From assembly GCA_001462255.1 (NCBI GenBank), contig LIUJ01000208.1, positions 5,668 through 15,507 on the forward strand: DNA of 9,840 bases, written 5' to 3'. This stretch comes from Fibrobacteria bacterium GUT77. GTDB lineage: Bacteria > Fibrobacterota > Chitinivibrionia > Chitinivibrionales > Chitinispirillaceae. Below the pieces are notes generated by a model. It ran no database searches. It was given only the letters and a program-made list of their open reading frames with translations, and was not told the DNA's origin. Shown here in pieces: positions 6,428-9,840 of the stretch; position 1 is the stretch's first letter; each line of letters starts with the position of its first letter. A program made the translations under genes and the position numbers.

Positions 6428-7073
6428 TCGTCTCCATCAGCAACATAATCCCACCCGTAATCACAGGAACGGCGAGGTTGTCGTTTATCGTCAGTTTTTG
6501 GGTAACTTTAAGCGGTATCAACTCGAATATCGTTATTGAGAGCGACGATACTACGGCCACAAGCAACGGCGCCTTGCCGCCCCACGTCTCCAAAACCCAA
6601 GGCAGGTAGGGGAACACGGCGTAAAAGAGTATCATACACATAACGAAACAGGCCGAGCTACCTTCCAAACTCTTGCCTAATATCTTTGTACGGCCAATGC
6701 TTAATCCCACTATCGCGGCTATCGCGTCGCCTAATATGAAGAGTGTCAACACCATGAATGATATATGCTTATGATTGATGAAGATCAACGAGCAAATCAG
6801 GGCGGCGGCTATGACGTATGTGCTTCCGGTGACCTTTTTGTCCTCCTCCTTCCTAAGCAAATGCCTAAAGCAGAAATGGAATATTTTCTGCACGGCCGGA
6901 ACCCGAAAGCGTAAGCTTTCAACGGCTACCGATCCAACCGTCAGAAACGCCAGTATCCCGATGGGCACGGCATCGTGGACGCCGAAGCGCGGCAGGTAGA
7001 ATATGCCGGCGGGCATAAGCAACGCGAAGAGGTGTAGCAGTTTTCTGGTGATCTCCTCTTTTCGTAGGGCCAT
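6411..7073 (-). CDS. Membrane CTP-dependent lipid/polyprenol kinase-like protein (SEC59/DGK1/phytol kinase family)
   Basis: A 220-residue polytopic membrane protein with about seven hydrophobic segments. The N-terminus KEEITRKLLHLFALLMP carries the RKxxH motif typical of this family. The signature GDAIAAIVGLSIGRTK followed by KSLEGS (115-139) matches the CTP-using dolichol, diacylglycerol and phytol kinase family, as does the late DNLAVPVITG block (198-207). By family, it should phosphorylate a lipid alcohol at the membrane; the substrate cannot be told from sequence, and weak similarity to CDP-diglyceride synthases leads to variable annotation. I chose the ATG at 7073 rather than the upstream in-frame ATG at 7118, because GGAG (minus strand) lies just before it and the family motif then starts near residue 5; the extension MRVDIHNHLLGEKN adds only hydrophilic residues. 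The gene converges on the DUF4954 gene, overlapping its last 17 bp. Confidence 0.88.
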   Translation of the reverse strand: MALRKEEITRKLLHLFALLMPAGIFYLPRFGVHDAVPIGILAFLTVGSVAVESLRFRVPAVQKIFHFCFRHLLRKEEDKKVTGSTYVIAAALICSLIFINHKHISFMVLTLFILGDAIAAIVGLSIGRTKILGKSLEGSSACFVMCMILFYAVFPYLPWVLETWGGKAPLLVAVVSSLSITIFELIPLKVTQKLTINDNLAVPVITGGIMLLMETIMSLA

Positions 7074-7084
7074 ATTATTTTTTT

Positions 7085-7089
7085 CTCCT
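7085..7089 (-). promoter_or_regulatory. Ribosome binding site deciding the lipid kinase start
   Basis: The minus strand reads AGGAG, 11 nt before the ATG at 7073. The spacing is slightly long, but no such motif precedes the alternative ATG at 7118, which falls in the AT-rich intergenic stretch. Confidence 0.5.
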
Positions 7090-7118
7090 AATAAATGATT
7101 ATGTATGTCTACTCGCAA

Positions 7119-7130
7119 TAATATATATTA
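7119..7130. promoter_or_regulatory. AT-rich palindrome between divergent genes
   Basis: TAATATATATTA is a perfect 12-bp palindrome in the 142-bp gap between the divergent lipid kinase and DUF6941-like genes. Overlapping TATAAT hexamers occur on both strands (7129-7134 plus, 7127-7132 minus), so it could hold -10 elements for both directions, but no good -35 is visible at 17 bp on either strand. The rest of the gap shows nothing recognisable. Confidence 0.35.
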
Positions 7131-7215
7131 TAATTTTACGGCGGCGCTGTTTTTTTAGTTTTGGACGATTGTCGGTGCCCGTCAATACACCTTCTTGAAT
7201 TTGGGAATATAGGCT

Positions 7216-7659
7216 ATGTCGATGAAACCCATAGTGTTGGCTATGCTGATCTGCGACTATTACTACCGCGACCACCACACCGGCAAGAGCATTTTGACCG
7301 GGACGTTCAGTTCCATCAACTGCGGCGGCTTCCCTACGAAGCACGGCAACTGCGCCATCTACATAGCGCTCACCGACGTGGCCGCCGACAGTTCGGCGCA
7401 ACTGATCTTCCGCAAGGAAAACGGTCCCTTTTCCATGTCGATGCCCCCCTGGGAGGTAAAGCGCCCCGAAAACCGGCGGGCGGTCGTAGAGATAGGCGGC
7501 AACATCAACGGTCTGCCGTTGCCGGAAGAGGGCGAGTACGAATTTGTATTGATATGGAATGGAATGGAGATAGCCAGCCGACGGATGGTGGCGACGGCCG
7601 TGAATATGCCGGGCGGGGCGGGTGAAATGCCGATTGAAGAGTATGACCCGCAGATGTGA
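7216..7659 (+). CDS. DUF6941-like protein
   Basis: A 147-residue probable cytoplasmic protein with no signal peptide. The pattern CDYYYRDHHTGKSILTGTF (13-31), FPTKHGNCAIYIALTD (39-54) and PLPEEGEYEFVLIWNG (101-116) fits the DUF6941 type: an N-terminal 'CD...D..TGK..L.G.F' block, then a beta-sandwich-like body ending in a G-x-Y-x-F strand. I know of no established biochemical function. The start is uncertain between 7216 (MSMKP) and 7222 (MKP): the only SD-like bases, AGG at 7211-7213, are better placed for 7222. The two-helix membrane protein follows after 63 bp on the same strand, and the pair is probably co-transcribed. Confidence 0.75.
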   Translation: MSMKPIVLAMLICDYYYRDHHTGKSILTGTFSSINCGGFPTKHGNCAIYIALTDVAADSSAQLIFRKENGPFSMSMPPWEVKRPENRRAVVEIGGNINGLPLPEEGEYEFVLIWNGMEIASRRMVATAVNMPGGAGEMPIEEYDPQM

Positions 7660-7663
7660 TTTG

Positions 7664-7719
7664 GGATTAAATGGATTATGGGATATCAGGATTAGTATTA
7701 TGAGGTTAAAACACGGATT
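7664..7719 (+). repeat. Degenerate GGATT repeats in a short intergenic gap
   Basis: GGATT or GGATA begins at 7664, 7673, 7681, 7689 and 7715, the first four at 8-9 bp steps. This fills most of the 63-bp gap between the DUF6941-like and small membrane protein genes. It may be a decayed tandem repeat or simple low complexity. Confidence 0.3.
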
Positions 7720-7722
7720 GGA

Positions 7723-7971
7723 ATGGGGTATTATATGGACACTGCCGCGATAATTGTGAAAATCATCGGGTTGATTCTGTTTCTGTTTACGGTACGCTCC
7801 GTATACAAGCACTTTAAGGATAGGATACGCAAGCGCCCTCCGTCACAGGCGGATAACCGCAACGCGGAGCAACAGCACTCAAAGGCCGAACACGCGTTCA
7901 ATACCTTCCTTCTGTACGCGTGGTTCATCTTCATGACGGCGCTATCGTTGGGGATGATCGTCAATAACTAA
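7723..7971 (+). CDS. Small two-helix membrane protein
   Basis: An 82-residue protein that I do not recognise. Two hydrophobic segments (about 6-24, DTAAIIVKIIGLILFLFTV, and about 59-79, AFNTFLLYAWFIFMTALSL onward) flank a hydrophilic stretch rich in Lys, Arg, Gln and His, which suggests an inner-membrane hairpin with a positively charged, cytoplasmic loop. Starts at 7723 (MGYYMDT) and 7735 (MDT) are both possible; GGGG six nt before 7735 makes the shorter form attractive. Its stop overlaps the stop of the convergent surface-protein gene by 4 bp. It is predicted as real because of its membrane topology, its position behind the DUF6941-like gene and the tight 3' packing. Confidence 0.6.
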   Translation: MGYYMDTAAIIVKIIGLILFLFTVRSVYKHFKDRIRKRPPSQADNRNAEQQHSKAEHAFNTFLLYAWFIFMTALSLGMIVNN

Positions 7972-9761
7972 TAAAAATAATACCCCAACGGCACCGGTTT
8001 CACGTACCCCTTACCGTCAATAAGCGATATACCGGAACCGGAGCCGGAACCGCCTACTATCCCGCCCACCGGAGGATCCTTCACTAATGATCCAAAAGCG
8101 CTTACTGCTTCCGGGCAAGATACTAAGGGTACCTGATGCCCGGCGTTCCATATAAGTTGCTTTGACGAAAAGTTATGGATGGCGCCGTAAATCTTCCGTC
8201 CCGACGTTTGTTTGGTAAAATTAAAGCTATTGTTGGCGGTGTTGTTCTTGTCTATGTATATAAGGCCGCGGAAATCGCCCTCCGTACCGAACTGATCCAA
8301 CTGTCCGCTACCGGCGTTGACGTATATCAACGTGCTTGAGTTCGGGCCGCCGTTGTAGAAGCTCCCGTTGGAAGCGAGCTTTCCGCCGTTTTCTATTATA
8401 AATATCACCTTGCCGTCAAAGACGTCGTTCACGGTCAAATGGTTGGTGTTGAGATCGCCCTTAACGCTTATGACCAAGTAACCCATGTAGAGGTCGCTCG
8501 GGTCGGCGGTTTGGTATAATTGTTTGAGTTTATTCATACTCAACTGATTCGCGGCGCCGTTGTGGCCGCCTATGTCGTTATGGGTGTATTTATTGCGTAT
8601 CGCCGCCGGTATCTTGGTAATGTCGAGCTCCGGGTCCTTACGCTCGTTAATGGTCATGCCCGCCGTGTTTATATTCAACTTTTGCAATATGTTTATGGGG
8701 GTCGCGCCGGTATTTATGGAATCGGAGAAATTTTGGTATCTGTTTATCGCCGTAAAATTTGAGGTGCGGTAAATCGTATCGTCAACCCCCGCGGCGCCGT
8801 CGAATTTACCGTTGTAATCGAAATTACCGTTGATGTAAACGTTTTTTTCGGTGTTGACGGTCAGGTTGGTTCTTATATTTCCGGCAAAGCCGGCGGCGCC
8901 CTTAAAGGTCACCGGGCCGTTTAGGAAGTCGGCCAACCCGCCGAAGTAGACTTTGTCCTCAAACATCCCCTTGTTTATGGAGGCGGTCGTAGTGAAGAAA
9001 GCCCACTTCTTAAAAGCGACTTCGCTTTGAATATCCGCCGCCCCGTTAAAGAAGACGGTGCTGTCGAACTGAAATTTTTTGATGCCGCTGGGAACGGTTA
9101 CCTTGTCGTGAAAGTAGACCGAGCCGTCGAATAATAGGTCTATGTTGTTTCCGTTGAATATGACGGCATCCTTAAAAGTCGCCGCTCCTCCCCCAACGTC
9201 CATCCCGGCGTCCGCCATAACCTGAGCCTCGGAATAAAAAAGGTTTTTTGGAGCGTATCCGGCAAAGCTATCCGCCGTCAAATTTTCCAGCCGGTAAAAC
9301 GCCCAAGCCTTCTTCATCTCCTTTCCCGAAGCGTTCTTTCCGACGCCGATCTCAAATCCGGCGTTTATGTGGGGTTGGGTAGCGTCAAGTTTGTTTTGGT
9401 AGTATTTGAGCCGGCTCGAAAAAAAGCGGCCTGCGGCTATGGGTTGGCGCCCGTTTGCGCCGTTGAACAAAAACGATTCCGGGCCGCCCGTCGTCCCGCT
9501 CTTGTCAACGGCGTCGAGGAATTCCGCTCCGACCGCTCCGCCGTTAAGAAAAAAACCTTCCGTGGCCACGATCCCGCTACGAGCGGTGCCGTACATTGTC
9601 AGCGCGGAGGCGTGTCCGACGCTGTTCGCCGACTGCGCCCCGGTGTTTTTAACCATAGACGAGACCACTATGGCGATGAAAACGAGTGCGGCGAGAACGC
9701 CGACTATCACGGAACCGTTGCTCGCGCGAGATTCCGTCAGTAGCTTTTTTAAGCAATTCAT
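7968..9761 (-). CDS. Large surface protein with PilX/pilin-like N-terminal anchor
   Basis: A 597-residue protein. The N-terminus has a short basic lead (MNCLKKLLTESRASN) and one hydrophobic helix, GSVIVGVLAALVFIAIVVSS (16-35). That arrangement matches PilX-like minor pilins rather than a cleaved Sec signal, although the Glu5 of major pilins is absent. Residues about 190-325 carry irregular repeats of roughly 20 residues with the pattern F-x-(D/G)-x-V-x-F (FKDAVIFNG, FDGSVYFHDK, FDSTVFFNG, FEDKVYFGG, LNGPVTFKG), which suggests a beta-solenoid. Residues about 425-550 form another beta-rich block (GYLVISVKGDL, VFDGKVIFIIENGG, FRGLIYIDK, KIYGAIHNF), resembling the C-terminal part of long PilX-like proteins. 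A Gly/Ser-rich linker (565-577) precedes an aromatic tail, GYYFY. Inference: a pilus-associated or surface adhesin. SD AAGGAGGT is 5 nt before the ATG. Confidence 0.8.
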   Translation of the reverse strand: MNCLKKLLTESRASNGSVIVGVLAALVFIAIVVSSMVKNTGAQSANSVGHASALTMYGTARSGIVATEGFFLNGGAVGAEFLDAVDKSGTTGGPESFLFNGANGRQPIAAGRFFSSRLKYYQNKLDATQPHINAGFEIGVGKNASGKEMKKAWAFYRLENLTADSFAGYAPKNLFYSEAQVMADAGMDVGGGAATFKDAVIFNGNNIDLLFDGSVYFHDKVTVPSGIKKFQFDSTVFFNGAADIQSEVAFKKWAFFTTTASINKGMFEDKVYFGGLADFLNGPVTFKGAAGFAGNIRTNLTVNTEKNVYINGNFDYNGKFDGAAGVDDTIYRTSNFTAINRYQNFSDSINTGATPINILQKLNINTAGMTINERKDPELDITKIPAAIRNKYTHNDIGGHNGAANQLSMNKLKQLYQTADPSDLYMGYLVISVKGDLNTNHLTVNDVFDGKVIFIIENGGKLASNGSFYNGGPNSSTLIYVNAGSGQLDQFGTEGDFRGLIYIDKNNTANNSFNFTKQTSGRKIYGAIHNFSSKQLIWNAGHQVPLVSCPEAVSAFGSLVKDPPVGGIVGGSGSGSGISLIDGKGYVKPVPLGYYFY

Positions 9762-9766
9762 GCCGT

Positions 9767-9774
9767 ACCTCCTT
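9767..9774 (-). promoter_or_regulatory. Strong ribosome binding site of the surface-protein gene
   Basis: The minus strand reads AAGGAGGT, a near-perfect anti-16S match, 5 nt before the ATG at 9761. This fixes the start and suggests high translation. The remaining bases to the window edge are AT-rich and show no convincing -35/-10 pair. Confidence 0.75.
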
Positions 9775-9840
9775 AAAATAAAAAACCAAAGTCAAATAAT
9801 TTAAATCAAATTCGTTTAAGGGGAGGGCTCTGTAACAGCG

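Noticed and set aside
7074..7118. N-terminal extension of the lipid kinase to the ATG at 7118
   Set aside because: It adds a hydrophilic stretch not expected in the family, lies in AT-rich intergenic DNA and would place the SD of the 7073 start inside the coding region.
7099..7812. Minus-strand open frame of 237 codons
   Set aside because: It is antisense to the DUF6941-like gene and spans an intergenic gap, with His/Arg-rich composition and no family pattern.
1..9840. CRISPR arrays, tRNA or rRNA genes, IS elements
   Set aside because: No regularly spaced direct repeats, cloverleaf-like sequence, transposase motifs or terminal inverted repeats were seen on reading both strands.

Overview
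The window most likely comes from a member of the Fibrobacterota, probably an anaerobic gut lineage. The pointers are a secreted protein ending in the 'Fibrobacter succinogenes major paralogous domain' (FISUMP), a CsgG-like secreted protein of the kind often linked to FISUMP proteins, a DUF4954 protein, a large PilX-like surface protein and an [FeFe]-hydrogenase-like sensor. FISUMP and DUF4954 also occur in Bacteroidota and some other phyla, so the assignment is an inference of moderate strength. No phage, IS, CRISPR, tRNA or rRNA was seen.

Layout, left to right. (1) Positions 1-1719, minus strand: the N-terminal 573 residues of a soluble fusion protein. It has two [4Fe-4S] ferredoxin motifs, an [FeFe]-hydrogenase H-cluster domain, a further four-Cys Fe-S domain and a methyl-accepting chemotaxis signalling hairpin. 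It runs off the left edge. It reads as a cytoplasmic H2 or redox chemoreceptor and is the most interesting gene here. (2) 1961-2872 and 3098-4186, minus strand: two exported proteins, one FISUMP and one CsgG-like with a Pro/Ala linker, each with its own candidate promoter. (3) 4412-6427, plus strand: a DUF4954 protein with a left-handed beta-helix of hexapeptide repeats, possibly translated from a leaderless mRNA. (4) 6411-7073, minus strand: an integral-membrane lipid or polyprenol kinase-like protein (SEC59/DGK1/phytol kinase family), convergent with and overlapping the DUF4954 gene. (5) 7216-7659 and 7723-7971, plus strand: a DUF6941-like protein and a small two-helix membrane protein, probably one transcript. 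(6) 7968-9761, minus strand: a 597-residue surface protein with a PilX/pilin-like N-terminal anchor and a beta-repeat body.

The genes do not form one pathway. The common theme is the cell surface and sensing: two exported proteins, a pilus-type protein, a lipid-carrier enzyme and a chemoreceptor. Transcription is mosaic, with divergent starts at 4187-4411 and 7074-7215, and convergent ends that overlap by 17 bp (6411-6427) and 4 bp (7968-7971). The intergenic regions are AT-rich, and the same 11-mer AATATATATTA occurs in three of them, at or near the likely -10 regions.
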